This document shows, one piece after another, positions 30,130-39,218 of a stretch of DNA of 64,000 nt. The DNA comes from Orientia tsutsugamushi str. Boryong. GTDB taxonomy: Bacteria; Pseudomonadota; Alphaproteobacteria; Rickettsiales; Rickettsiaceae. The stretch is taken from positions 1,736,001 to 1,800,000 of the forward strand of contig NC_009488.1 in assembly GCF_000063545.1 (NCBI RefSeq), in the 5' to 3' direction. A program made the translations under genes and the position numbers. Numbering within the stretch: the stretch's first letter is position 1; every line of letters begins with the position of its first letter. The notes below the pieces were generated by a model. The model worked only from the letters and a program-made list of their open reading frames with translations, had not been told where the DNA came from and made no database searches.

Positions 30130-30602
30130 AACATTAACAAATTTTGCTACCTGTATTTTTACGAGCCATTACATGGTAAAATATATAAGTTAATTGATCT
30201 CATTATTAGTAAAGGAATTAGTGCTACTGTAGTTTCACTTAAAACGCTAATTTAGGATAAGAGAAAATATGAAAGGTAGTGAGTAAAATGTATACAAAAG
30301 ATAATGTATAATTATATATTATCTGTCGTTTTAATTAATAACCGTTTATTTATTGCTCATATTTCTACAAATATTCTTTCATAAACATTCACCATTATAA
30401 CACTTGTATATTACATATTTCTAATTGTTTCTTATCCTAAAATTGCATTTACAGACATGTGAGCAATAAATAAACTGTTATTAATTGAAACTATATTTAA
30501 AGATATTACATAATATCTCTTGTAGACCTTTTGTATTATATCTTTCATACTTTTTCTTGTCCTAAACTGACGTTTAAAAATATGCTAGTCAATGAACTCG
30601 CA
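30130..30602 (+). pseudogene. dnaB N-terminal scrap split by an inserted element
   Basis: Reads NINKFCYLYFYEPLHGKIYK and LIDLIISKGISATVVSLK up to about 30243, corresponding to DnaB copy B codons around 53010-53120. It resumes after the inserted element as ATATGCTAGTCAATGAACTCGC (30578-30599), the next bases of dnaB. Short, frameless and not functional, but useful as an empty-site reference for the inserted element. Confidence 0.82.
30244..30573. mobile_element. ~330-base non-coding element with terminal inverted repeats
   Basis: Left end ACGCTAATTTAGGATAAGA and right end (complement ACGTCAGTTTAGGACAAGA) are imperfect inverted repeats. TTAAA(A) stands on both sides, consistent with a 5-6 base target duplication in the dnaB scrap. 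No coding capacity is visible. Internal sequence includes a second TTCTTATCCTAAAATTGCA motif near 30429, suggesting nested ends. Related pieces are at 28930, 25531, about 15650 and about 10185. A miniature transposable element whose mobilising transposase is not identified here. Confidence 0.7.
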
Positions 30603-31616
30603 TTATATATATTGCAGCCATTCTACTTTAATTAAGTGATTGATACTTTGTCCTTGATCACATTTGGTGGAAATTTCTGAATTAATTGGTATTTGAGTTA
30701 AAAGTGGAATTTGAAATTCATGGGCTATCTTTTGAGCTCCATTTTTTCCAAATGGGAAAATAACATCGTTTGTACTACTAACTAAATAGCTCATATTTTC
30801 TACAATACCTATTATATTAATTCCTAGCTTTCTGTATAAAATTAATGATTTTTTTACTTCAGATGTGGAAATTAATTGAGGAGTAGTAACTGCTATAATA
30901 CCAAATATTTCATAGTTTGTTGTTAATGTGATATGAATATCACCTGTGCCAGGAGGCATATCGACAACTAAGTAATCAATGTTATTCCACTGCGCCATTA
31001 ATAATTGATGTAATGCTTTAGAAGTCATAGCTCCACGCCAAGCTAATGGAGAGTCATTATTTGTTAATAAACTTAATGATAAAATATCTATACCATTCTT
31101 ATTAATTGGTAATATTTTATTTTGAATGAATTTAGCATTTTTGTTAATAGCAAACATTGTTGGAATAGATGGGCCATGAAAGTCTGCATCTAATAATCCT
31201 ACTCTAAATCCTTTATCCCTAAGATCTTGTGCTAGCGCGGCACTAATAGTTGATTTTCCTACACCGCCTTTACCTGAAATGACAGGAATAATATGTTTTA
31301 CTCCGGTTATTTTTATTTTATTTTTGTTTATATTATTATTGTTGTTGCTTTTATAGTTGAAAAGTTCTTGATCTTTATTACTAATAACTATATGAACATT
31401 TGTAATGTTAGGTATTTCTTGTTGCAGTATTATTGTGGCTTTTTTTTGTAATAGTAAAGCTTCGGAATATTGATCTCTATTAATAAACATTACAAAGCTT
31501 ATTTGTTGATTATTTACTTTAGGATTAGAAATTACATCTATAAGTTTAGTACCATCAGAAAAGGTTAAAGTTGTTAATTTACTGGTTATTTCATTGATAA
31601 CACAATTAATATTCAT
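30603..31616 (-). CDS. mrp: Mrp/NBP35-type Fe-S carrier ATPase
   Basis: P-loop ATPase thought to transfer iron-sulfur clusters to client proteins in the cytosol. An N-terminal MIP18/DUF59-like domain (about residues 1-80) precedes an Asn/Lys-rich linker (NNNNINKNKIK) and the ATPase, with deviant Walker A SGKGGVGKST, the switch LLDADFHGPSIPTMF, DMPPGTGDIHIT and IVENMSYL. The CxxC cluster-binding pair that follows ENMSY in many homologs is absent; here the position reads SSTND. That loss is seen in other alphaproteobacterial homologs as far as I recall. Length 337 is normal. Confidence 0.93.
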   Translation of the reverse strand: MNINCVINEITSKLTTLTFSDGTKLIDVISNPKVNNQQISFVMFINRDQYSEALLLQKKATIILQQEIPNITNVHIVISNKDQELFNYKSNNNNNINKNKIKITGVKHIIPVISGKGGVGKSTISAALAQDLRDKGFRVGLLDADFHGPSIPTMFAINKNAKFIQNKILPINKNGIDILSLSLLTNNDSPLAWRGAMTSKALHQLLMAQWNNIDYLVVDMPPGTGDIHITLTTNYEIFGIIAVTTPQLISTSEVKKSLILYRKLGINIIGIVENMSYLVSSTNDVIFPFGKNGAQKIAHEFQIPLLTQIPINSEISTKCDQGQSINHLIKVEWLQYI

Positions 31617-31799
31617 ATCAGTATTGAATTTCGAGTAAATAAATATATATTTTGCTTATTGTATACTGTTATAACGATTATTTTCATTTACGTAAGATTA
31701 AAATATTTTGTTAACTTGCTATATTAAGTAATATATGAATTTATAACAGTAACAAGTGTTAAGTAAAACGTTTATTAGAATATATTTAAATAGGTTTTT

Positions 31800-32849
31800 A
31801 TGAAATCACCCTGGGATAACATGGATGATGTAAAAAATACATTTTTTAAAAAAAATAATTTTTTTCTGCCTGTGAATTTTAGTTTTAGCATTAAAACTAT
31901 GCTAATTTTAATATTTACCATAGCTGTAATTTGGTTATTATCAGGTGTTTATAAGGTTAATGAAGGGGAGGAAGCTATAGTTATTAGATTTGGTGAATAT
32001 GTTCGCAAAGCCTATCCTGGATTAAATTATCATCTTCCTCATCCTTTAGAAAAGGTAATAATCGAAAGAGTAAAGATGTCAAGACAAACAGAAGTTGGAT
32101 ATAGTTCAGGGCAATCTAGAAGAGAGGCTAATACTAATAATGGTAGCTATATGGTTTATTCTTATAGACTCAATAATAGAACTATAAATAATCAACATTT
32201 AGGAGAAAGCAGCACTATGTTGACTGGAGATGAGAATATTGTAGAGTTGAATTGTAATGTTAGGTGGCATATTAAGGATTTGTATTCATTTGTTTTTAAT
32301 GTTGCTTTTCCAGAGGAAACTGTCAAAATAGTAGCAGAAAGTGCTATTAGAGAGGTAATTAGTGAAACGCCAATTGCTTCAATTTTATCAAATCAAAAAC
32401 AGGAAATAGCAGATAAAATTGAAAAATTAATTCAGCAAATTTTGAATCAATATTCAATTGGTATAGAAATAGAAAAGGTTCAATTATTAAAGGCTGAGCC
32501 ACCATCAGAAGTTATTGATGCTTATCGTGATGTACAAACTTCAAGAGCTGATAAAGAGCGAGAAATAAATCAAGCTCAAGCTTATAGAAACGATAAGATA
32601 CCGGAGGCTAGAGGAAAGGCTGCTAAGTTGATTGAAGAAGCTAAAGGATATAAACAAGCAACTGTTTCTAAGGCATTAGGAGAGGCTCAGAAATTTAATG
32701 CAATATTAGTAGAATATAAGTTAAACAAAGAAATTACTAAAGAACGGTTATATCTTAATACTATTGAAACAATATTACAAGGTAGTAAAAAAATTATTAT
32801 AAGCGATGAGAGTAAATTATTGCCTCATATGGGTATATCGCTTAAATAA
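31800..32849 (+). CDS. hflK: HflK, SPFH-domain modulator of FtsH
   Basis: Inner-membrane protein that with HflC forms the large periplasmic-side cage around the FtsH protease. One transmembrane helix at about residues 30-50 (TMLILIFTIAVIWLLSGVY) is followed by the band-7 domain beginning VNEGEEAIVIRFGEYVRKAYPGL and a charged coiled coil (DKEREINQAQAYRNDKIPEA). Length 349. hflC follows after 23 bases and the HtrA-like gene 17 bases after that, an arrangement typical of Rickettsiales. Intact. Confidence 0.95.
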   Translation: MKSPWDNMDDVKNTFFKKNNFFLPVNFSFSIKTMLILIFTIAVIWLLSGVYKVNEGEEAIVIRFGEYVRKAYPGLNYHLPHPLEKVIIERVKMSRQTEVGYSSGQSRREANTNNGSYMVYSYRLNNRTINNQHLGESSTMLTGDENIVELNCNVRWHIKDLYSFVFNVAFPEETVKIVAESAIREVISETPIASILSNQKQEIADKIEKLIQQILNQYSIGIEIEKVQLLKAEPPSEVIDAYRDVQTSRADKEREINQAQAYRNDKIPEARGKAAKLIEEAKGYKQATVSKALGEAQKFNAILVEYKLNKEITKERLYLNTIETILQGSKKIIISDESKLLPHMGISLK

Positions 32850-32872
32850 ATATAAGTAGTAAGGTTTAAATC

Positions 32873-33739
32873 ATGACGATAAAAAAAGTGTACTTAACAA
32901 TTGTTATAGCTACTGTAGTAGTACTAGCGATATTTAATTCTGTGTTTCAGGTTATGCAGCATCAGTATGCAGTAGTTTTTCAATTTGGAGAAGCAATAAA
33001 AATTATTTCGGAGCCAGGGTTAAGGTTTAAGATACCATTTGTTCAAAATGTATTGTATTTTGATAAAAGGTTAGTTTCTGTTGAAGTATCAGCTAAAGAA
33101 TTAACAGCGGCAGATGGTAAGAGAGTAATTGTTAATGCATTTGCTAAATTTAAGATTATTGACCCTATTACTTTTTTTAAAACAGTGTATAATCATAATG
33201 GAGTAAAAGTTAGATTAAATAAAACTATTGAGTCTGCAATGCGAAAAGTTATTGGGCGAGCTACTTTTATTACTTTGTTGTCTAAGCAAAGATCAGAAAT
33301 CATGTCTGATATTTATGATTTAGTAAATAAAGAGGGTAAATCATTTGGAGTAGATGTAATTGACGTAAGGATTTCAAGAACTGATCTACCAAAGGAGAAT
33401 AGTGCTGCAATTTATCAGAGAATGCAAACAGAGAGAGAAAAAGAAGCTAAGCAGATTAGAGCTGAAGGAAAGGAGGAGGCTGTGAGAATAATATCAAGGG
33501 CTGATAAAGAATGCGATATTATTTTAGCAGAAGCATATAAGCAGGCCAAGATATTGGAAGGGGAGGGAGATGCTGAGGCTTCTCATATATACAATAGTGT
33601 ATATAGTCAAGATCCAGAGTTTTATCGGTTTTACCAATCATTATTAACTTATTCTAAAGTGCTAAGAAAGGATGATACTTCTTTTGTATTATCTCCTAAT
33701 AGTGGCTTGTTTAAGTTTTTGAATTTAAGTAATAATTAA
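32873..33739 (+). CDS. hflC: HflC, SPFH-domain modulator of FtsH
   Basis: Partner of HflK. N-terminal transmembrane helix (residues 5-25), then HQYAVVFQFGEAIKIISEPGLRFKIP-type band-7 start, KRLVSVEVSAKELTAADGKRV and the coiled coil REKEAKQIRAEGKEEAVRI. The conserved C-terminal YFRFY-like motif appears as FYRFYQSLLTY followed by FVLSPNSGLFKFL. 288 residues, normal. Translation is probably coupled with its neighbours, given short gaps and the same strand. Confidence 0.95.
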   Translation: MTIKKVYLTIVIATVVVLAIFNSVFQVMQHQYAVVFQFGEAIKIISEPGLRFKIPFVQNVLYFDKRLVSVEVSAKELTAADGKRVIVNAFAKFKIIDPITFFKTVYNHNGVKVRLNKTIESAMRKVIGRATFITLLSKQRSEIMSDIYDLVNKEGKSFGVDVIDVRISRTDLPKENSAAIYQRMQTEREKEAKQIRAEGKEEAVRIISRADKECDIILAEAYKQAKILEGEGDAEASHIYNSVYSQDPEFYRFYQSLLTYSKVLRKDDTSFVLSPNSGLFKFLNLSNN

Positions 33740-33756
33740 TATTAAAGGTTAAGTTT

Positions 33757-35157
33757 ATGAAAAAGGCATTTTGTTTACATTTAATAGTATTTGCATTACA
33801 AGGTATAAGTAATGTTCATTCTAAATCGCTACTAAATCAAAAAGCTGTATTACCTCAACAAAAATCTGATATGCATATTAGTGTAAATAGTTTATCCGAT
33901 ATAGTTGAGCCATTACTATCTACAGTAGTAAGTATTTATGCTGTAGATACTAACATTGGGATTATTTTAAATAATAAGGTATCTAAGTATCAACAAGAAG
34001 TGTTCTTAGGTTCTGGAGTTATCATTGATAGTTCTGGATATATTGTTACTAATGAAAATGTTATAGCAGGAGCTGAAAATATAAAAGTAAAGTTGCATGA
34101 TGGTTCAGAACTGATAGCAGAATTAGTTGGCAGTGACAAAAAAATTAATATAGCCTTGTTAAAAATTAATTCTCCAGCAGAATTATCTTATGCTGATTTT
34201 GGTGACTCAAATCAGTCGAGAGTAGGAGATCAGGTTATTGCAATAGGAAGTCCTTTTGGTTTAAGAGGAACAGTAACAAATGGCATTATTTCTTCTAAAG
34301 GACGAGATATGGGTAACGGCATAGTAACTGATTTTATTCAAACTAATGCTGCTGTTCATATGGGTAGCTTTGGTGGACCGATGTTTAATCTTGAAGGAAA
34401 AATTATTGGAATTAATTCCATTCATGTATCTTACTCAGGCATAAGTTTTGCTATTCCATCTAATACTGTACTTGAAGCAGTTGAATGCTTAAAAAAAGGA
34501 GAAAAAATTCGTCGTGGTATGTTAAATGTTATGCTTAATGAATTAACTCCAGAATTAAATGAGAATTTAGGACTTAAAAAAGATCAAAATGGAGTTCTAA
34601 TAACTGAAGTTATAAAAGAAGGATCTGCAGCACAATGTGGAATTGCTCCTGGAGATGTAATTACTAAATTTCATGATAAAGAGATCAAAACAGGAAGAGA
34701 TTTACAGGTAGCTGTATCTTCAACTATGCTTAATTCTGAAAGAGAAGTTGGACTTTTACGTAATGGTAAGTTGATGACTCTAAAATGTAAAATTATTGCC
34801 AACAAAGGTGAGGATAGTGAGCAACAAAGTAATGATCAAAGTCTTGTAGTTAATGGTGTAAAATTTGTTGATCTTACACCTGATTTAGTGAAGAAATATA
34901 ATATTACTTCAGCTAATAATAATGGATTATTTGTTCTTGAAGTTTCGCCTAACTCTTCTTGGGGAAGATATGGTTTGAAAATGGGGCTAAAACCTAGAGA
35001 TATAATTTTATCAGTTAAACGTGATGATAATAAAAAAGATATTTCTGTTAAAACACTAAGAGAAATAGTGACAAATATAAAGCATAATGAAATTTTCTTT
35101 ACAGTTCAAAGGGGAGATAGAATGCTTTACATTGCTTTACCTAATATTAATAAGTAA
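33757..35157 (+). CDS. htrA: HtrA/DegP-like 47-kDa antigen lacking the catalytic triad
   Basis: Periplasmic HtrA-family protein; 466 residues matches the scrub-typhus 47-kDa antigen. Signal peptide residues 1-22 (cleavage near NVHS-KS), a trypsin-like domain (~50-250) and two PDZ domains (~260-350 and ~370-460). The fold motifs are kept (LGSGVIIDSSGYIVTN, AIGSPFGLRGTVTNGIIS, GISFAIPSN). But aligned with DegP all three triad positions differ: TNNHV is TNENV (Asn101), SDIAL is INIAL (Asn131) and GNSGG is GSFGG (Phe205). Each differs from the expected codon by one base. So it is predicted to be proteolytically dead and may act as a chaperone or scaffold with HflKC. Family certain; loss of activity inferred. 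Confidence 0.96.
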   Translation: MKKAFCLHLIVFALQGISNVHSKSLLNQKAVLPQQKSDMHISVNSLSDIVEPLLSTVVSIYAVDTNIGIILNNKVSKYQQEVFLGSGVIIDSSGYIVTNENVIAGAENIKVKLHDGSELIAELVGSDKKINIALLKINSPAELSYADFGDSNQSRVGDQVIAIGSPFGLRGTVTNGIISSKGRDMGNGIVTDFIQTNAAVHMGSFGGPMFNLEGKIIGINSIHVSYSGISFAIPSNTVLEAVECLKKGEKIRRGMLNVMLNELTPELNENLGLKKDQNGVLITEVIKEGSAAQCGIAPGDVITKFHDKEIKTGRDLQVAVSSTMLNSEREVGLLRNGKLMTLKCKIIANKGEDSEQQSNDQSLVVNGVKFVDLTPDLVKKYNITSANNNGLFVLEVSPNSSWGRYGLKMGLKPRDIILSVKRDDNKKDISVKTLREIVTNIKHNEIFFTVQRGDRMLYIALPNINK

Positions 35158-35163
35158 ATCTAA

Positions 35164-35192
35164 TTTAAAGGCGATTTTAATTGCCTTTAAAT
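35164..35192 (+). terminator. Hairpin after htrA
   Basis: TTTAAAGGC and GCCTTTAAA form a perfect stem around a loop of about eight bases, six bases after the htrA stop. There is no long T tract after it, so termination strength is uncertain; the position fits the end of the hflK-hflC-htrA operon. Confidence 0.6.
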
Positions 35193-35364
35193 ATCAATTG
35201 TTAATTTAAGTTAAGTATTAAATTTAGAAGTAATTAGCTTAGTATTTAGCAAAATTAACCACATATAATAAAATTTTATTAATTTTGAGTTAATAGTAAC
35301 TAAGTGTAAGATAGTTGTAGTACTACAATTACTACATTTTAAATATTTTGATGGATAAGCAAGT

Positions 35365-35973
35365 ATGATTAAAAAGTCAATTATTAGCATATGTGTATTA
35401 GTGCTACTTTCTGGTTATAAGTGGAAATGTTTATGGCCAAGGTATAAACAGCGTAACTTTATTTCTCAAGTACTAGGAACTAAAGATTTCAAAGAAGATA
35501 ACGATGATATAGCGGAAATTGTCTCAAGTATTAATGCTGAAAGTAGCGATCAAGTAACAAGTAATAATGCACAACAAGAAGGATATGTTGATGTAAAGCA
35601 TGAACAGTTTTTACAAGCTATACATAGAAAACATAAAGTATATTTTGCAACTGAAAAATTTGATCTCTCTGAAGAGAGCAAGAGAGTTTTAAGAGCTCAA
35701 AGCGATTGGTTAAAAAATAATCCAGATGTCAAAATAATTATTGAAGGGCATTGTGATGAGCGTGGAACTAGAGAATATAATCTTGCTCTTGGAAAAAAGA
35801 GGGCTGATTCTGTTAAGCAATTCTTAGTGACATTAGGTGTAAGCAGAGACAAAATAGAAACTACTTCTTACGGAAAAGACAAGCCTGAAGTTGAAGTTAC
35901 TAAAGATAATAAAGACGAAGCATATAGACTCAATCGTAGATCCGTCACAATTATTAAAAGTAATATAGCATAG
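35365..35973 (+). CDS. pal: Peptidoglycan-associated lipoprotein (Pal), lipobox cysteine missing
   Basis: OmpA-like domain protein of the Tol-Pal system that links the outer membrane to peptidoglycan. The C-terminal ~110 residues carry VKIIIEGHCDERGTREYN and LGKKRADSVKQFL, the diaminopimelate-binding signature. The N-terminal hydrophobic segment IISICVLVLLSG ends in Tyr18 where lipoproteins have the invariant lipidated cysteine (LSGY instead of LSGC; TAT in place of TGT). A cysteine at 22 is not in a lipobox context. The N-terminal linker is also longer and more basic than usual. Either lipidation is lost or the start region is altered. It stands alone between two hairpins. Confidence 0.9.
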   Translation: MIKKSIISICVLVLLSGYKWKCLWPRYKQRNFISQVLGTKDFKEDNDDIAEIVSSINAESSDQVTSNNAQQEGYVDVKHEQFLQAIHRKHKVYFATEKFDLSEESKRVLRAQSDWLKNNPDVKIIIEGHCDERGTREYNLALGKKRADSVKQFLVTLGVSRDKIETTSYGKDKPEVEVTKDNKDEAYRLNRRSVTIIKSNIA

Positions 35974-35981
35974 AAGTAACT

Positions 35982-36015
35982 AAGAATAATCTTCTCACAG
36001 AAGAAGATTATTCTT
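35982..36015 (+). terminator. Strong hairpin after pal
   Basis: AAGAATAATCTTCT and AGAAGATTATTCTT form a perfect 14-base stem with a six-base loop, starting eight bases after the pal stop. A short T-rich stretch follows only weakly. It is the most stable hairpin in this part of the window. Confidence 0.7.
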
Positions 36016-36144
36016 CTTGAAGAGATATTCTTATATGTGTCATACATATTAAATATCTTGAAATAGGTGATATAATAAGATGTTAAGATTATAAGTTTTA
36101 AAAAAATTACAGCTTTCTCGTATTATCTATATTTTATTAACTCC

Positions 36145-36180
36145 AGAAGTTATAGTATTTACTATAACTTCTATTTTTTA
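36145..36180 (+). terminator. Intrinsic terminator between pal and the convergent tail-protein gene
   Basis: AGAAGTTATAGTA pairs with TACTATAACTTCT around a two-base loop and is followed by ATTTTTT, a standard rho-independent pattern on the plus strand. The minus strand has no T tract after the stem. It would stop plus-strand readthrough into the 36228-39020 gene. Confidence 0.8.
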
Positions 36181-36227
36181 GTATTTAATTGCTTGAATGC
36201 AGCATATGCAAAGCCTATGGTATGTTT

Positions 36228-39020
36228 TTAAAATAATTCTTTTGATGTTTTTGTAGCAGTACTGACTATATTAGTGGTTACTGCTGCAATTATTATTATT
36301 AATTGAGAATATTTAATATTCATGATTCTAATAATAAATTTCATATCTTCAATGATTAGAGTGATGATATCAGAGACTTCAAGATATGCATAGCTAATAG
36401 GTAGTATAAAGCTAAATACTATATTTTCAGCATTCGCATTTTTAAGTATAGTTTGGCAGATATTTTGTACATTCTGTAGAGAAGTTACTATTGGTAAGTT
36501 TAGATTATATTGTTGACTATAATTTTCTTGTTCTAAAGTGTAATTGAAGCTTGCAAGGCAATAATTATTATTAGCGTCGATAAATTTAAGGTTGATATTA
36601 TTTAAGATTTGATTTTTAGCTATAATTGTATGATTTACTGAAGCTTGATTTGATTCTATAATACATTGTCTAGCTGATAGCTGTAAATTAGTTTTGTGAT
36701 TACGTTTCATAAAACTAATTTTATTTATTGCGCTAGTTTTTATATCAAAAAAATAACAACACCGCAGCATATTTATCACATCAATCGTTTTATGATTTTT
36801 TGTAATAAGTAATCCAGCTACTTCATCATCAATTGAAGTAACATCAACTTTACTAGAGTCAATCCCGCTCTTAATACATAACTCTAGTATCATTGCTGCT
36901 AGGTTTATACTGGTAAGTTTTCCATTAATCCAATGACCAGTTGGCCATAGTTCTCTATCTTTCCAATATGGATTTGTTGGCCAAGTTGGATAAGGTCTAG
37001 CATCCCAAGCCCATAAAAATATGTTTTCTACCATATTAGAATATTGTTGCCAATATTCTAAACTAGCTTTAATTGCTTTACTTTGAATTAAGAAGTCTAC
37101 TGCTCCAGTAGAGTATTTAGGGTATTGCTGATCTTTTGAATCTGGAGCAAAAAAAATGTTAGGTTGATTTGTTGCTTTATCTACGGAAGGAACTCCAAAT
37201 TCCGTGAACCAGATTGGTTTCATTTTAGGAATCCACATCGTTTGTTTTCCATCAGAATTAGTGTGGTATTTACTCCACCAATGTTTTATGTTTTTCCATG
37301 CTAAATCCATGTTATTAAATTGTTTAAGCTGATTATTGTCAAAGTAATAATCGTATCCTTCTCCTGATTCCCATCCATGTTTAATTTTTTCAATAGTAAT
37401 GTTAGAGTCTTGAATATGAGTTAGAGGGAAATAGGCATCAATGCCAACAAAATCTATTGTATCACATGCCCACAAAGGGTCTAGATGATAATAATAACCA
37501 TCATTGGTATCAATATGGTGATATTCGCTCCAATCTGCTGCATAACTTACTAATACTTGCTTGCCTAATATTGATTTAACTGCTTTGGCTAGCTCAATTA
37601 GTTCTGATACAGCTGGAAATTTTTCTACTGCGTTGTTGCTAAATCTATTATACGTAGAGGTTAGTTTTTTTAATTCAGAACCAATGATAAAAGCATCTAC
37701 TTTTCCTGTAACTAGCTTGGCATAATGTAAAATAAAATAGTTATATGATCCTTTTTTAGGATTAATTGCTGTATATTCTTTACCACCTCGAAAGAAAGTA
37801 GCAATGATATTATCTAAATTCAAAGCAGAGGCACTATATTGTGGAACATGAATATTACCTCGCCATGGTTTACCATTGGTGTCCATCATAATAATAGGGT
37901 AGAGCATTATCTTTAGCTTTTTATTTTTAAGTAATGCTAAATATCGTAGTAAGCTTTGGTCATCAATTGAACCACCATATTTTAAGTTTCCTGTAAGATC
38001 TCTGCTTACTAGTTGAGCATTGTCACGTATATAATCTGCAACTTGCCAGTTTGGGCCATAATTATGATATTCTACTTTTGGTATAATTTTGCATTTGTTA
38101 GCATCTAAATTTGTTCCGAACCAGCAAACTACCGGTGCTGTCCATTTAATGTTATTACAAGTATTTAGTAATTGATTAAGGCTAACGACACTGTTTGCTA
38201 AGTTAAAGTTATTGTGATAATTAACTGCTACCGAAGGAGATTTGCTATTAGAATTATACTTGTATTGTATTTGAGGATCCAAGGTAAACTCTCCACTACC
38301 AGGTATTATTACAATTGATTGAATCATATCTGCAGTATTATAGCTATTTGCATTTTGTAACGTAGTATGACAATCTAAGGTAATATCAGGATTTCTTGTA
38401 ACTTCAAACGAAAAGATTGGTATTTTATTGTTGAAATCATTAAGGTTAATATTCTTAAATACTATATATGCTAATCCTCGAAAAGCAGGAGTACAATTAC
38501 TATTGTTTTGTGCAGCTGTAATTAATGGATCAGGTTCTTGAGTTTCTGTGCCATAATACAGAGTGTATTCATAGTCTAAATCGTTAATTACTTGGTTGTT
38601 ATGCCAAATTTTGCCAATTTTAGTAATTGGTCCTTCACATAATGCAAAACCTATCGAAACATAATTTATGTTATGCTCATAATTGTGAGTTGAACTTTGC
38701 TTAGTAATACTAGTAGCTTCTTTTTTGATGTTAAAATTTCCTATCCAGATAATGGTGCCGTGAAGTTTTACAGTACCAAAAATTAATGGAATATAGTCTC
38801 CGTATGCTTCTGGCGCTGTTTTTAGTGAATGGATTTGTTTGCCAGTGTGATAATATTCAAAAACCTTTTTGTTGTGTTCTTCATGATTTTGATGTACTTT
38901 TTCCGATTCCAAGTAATTGCCAATGGTTCTTCCAGTAAAACGCCCAATAGTTGATAACATACCTCCACCTAAAGATTTACCAATATATCCTCCAAGATTA
39001 CCTAATGATTTTATTAACAT
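36228..39020 (-). CDS. Gene-transfer-agent tail protein with TIM-barrel domain (RcGTA g15-like)
   Basis: Large 930-residue protein of the family that in Rhodobacter GTA is the megatron/host-specificity tail protein. The N-terminus (GGYIGKSLGGGMLSTIGRFT) leads to an assembly region. A GTA TIM-barrel glycosidase-like domain occupies roughly residues 410-720: VLVSYAADWSEYHH, WACDTIDFVGIDAYFPLT, MKPIWFTEFGVPSVD and IFLWAWDARPYPTWPTN. Beyond is the tail-associated part. It is uninterrupted, though no neighbouring structural genes remain nearby. With the terminase at 5189 it indicates that isolated GTA genes are still kept as open frames. Role in the cell unknown. Confidence 0.88.
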   Translation of the reverse strand: MLIKSLGNLGGYIGKSLGGGMLSTIGRFTGRTIGNYLESEKVHQNHEEHNKKVFEYYHTGKQIHSLKTAPEAYGDYIPLIFGTVKLHGTIIWIGNFNIKKEATSITKQSSTHNYEHNINYVSIGFALCEGPITKIGKIWHNNQVINDLDYEYTLYYGTETQEPDPLITAAQNNSNCTPAFRGLAYIVFKNINLNDFNNKIPIFSFEVTRNPDITLDCHTTLQNANSYNTADMIQSIVIIPGSGEFTLDPQIQYKYNSNSKSPSVAVNYHNNFNLANSVVSLNQLLNTCNNIKWTAPVVCWFGTNLDANKCKIIPKVEYHNYGPNWQVADYIRDNAQLVSRDLTGNLKYGGSIDDQSLLRYLALLKNKKLKIMLYPIIMMDTNGKPWRGNIHVPQYSASALNLDNIIATFFRGGKEYTAINPKKGSYNYFILHYAKLVTGKVDAFIIGSELKKLTSTYNRFSNNAVEKFPAVSELIELAKAVKSILGKQVLVSYAADWSEYHHIDTNDGYYYHLDPLWACDTIDFVGIDAYFPLTHIQDSNITIEKIKHGWESGEGYDYYFDNNQLKQFNNMDLAWKNIKHWWSKYHTNSDGKQTMWIPKMKPIWFTEFGVPSVDKATNQPNIFFAPDSKDQQYPKYSTGAVDFLIQSKAIKASLEYWQQYSNMVENIFLWAWDARPYPTWPTNPYWKDRELWPTGHWINGKLTSINLAAMILELCIKSGIDSSKVDVTSIDDEVAGLLITKNHKTIDVINMLRCCYFFDIKTSAINKISFMKRNHKTNLQLSARQCIIESNQASVNHTIIAKNQILNNINLKFIDANNNYCLASFNYTLEQENYSQQYNLNLPIVTSLQNVQNICQTILKNANAENIVFSFILPISYAYLEVSDIITLIIEDMKFIIRIMNIKYSQLIIIIAAVTTNIVSTATKTSKELF

Positions 39021-39218
39021 TTATTTCTTTTCTATTTAATTGAACATTATTACATATTGAGGATATACTAAAAACATGCTAGGCTAATGGTCGAATAAAT
39101 TTGTATTAATAGGCAATAAAACTCTATAATGTAAAAATACTAAGAGAATTATTATTACAAAGTTTATTGTTTTACCTTAAAATATTTTTTAAACATATAA
39201 TTTAAAATCAAATACAGA

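Noticed and set aside
30603-31616. Mrp lacking the CxxC pair as a sign of lost function
   Set aside because: As far as I recall several alphaproteobacterial homologs also lack it, so it is not unusual enough by itself.
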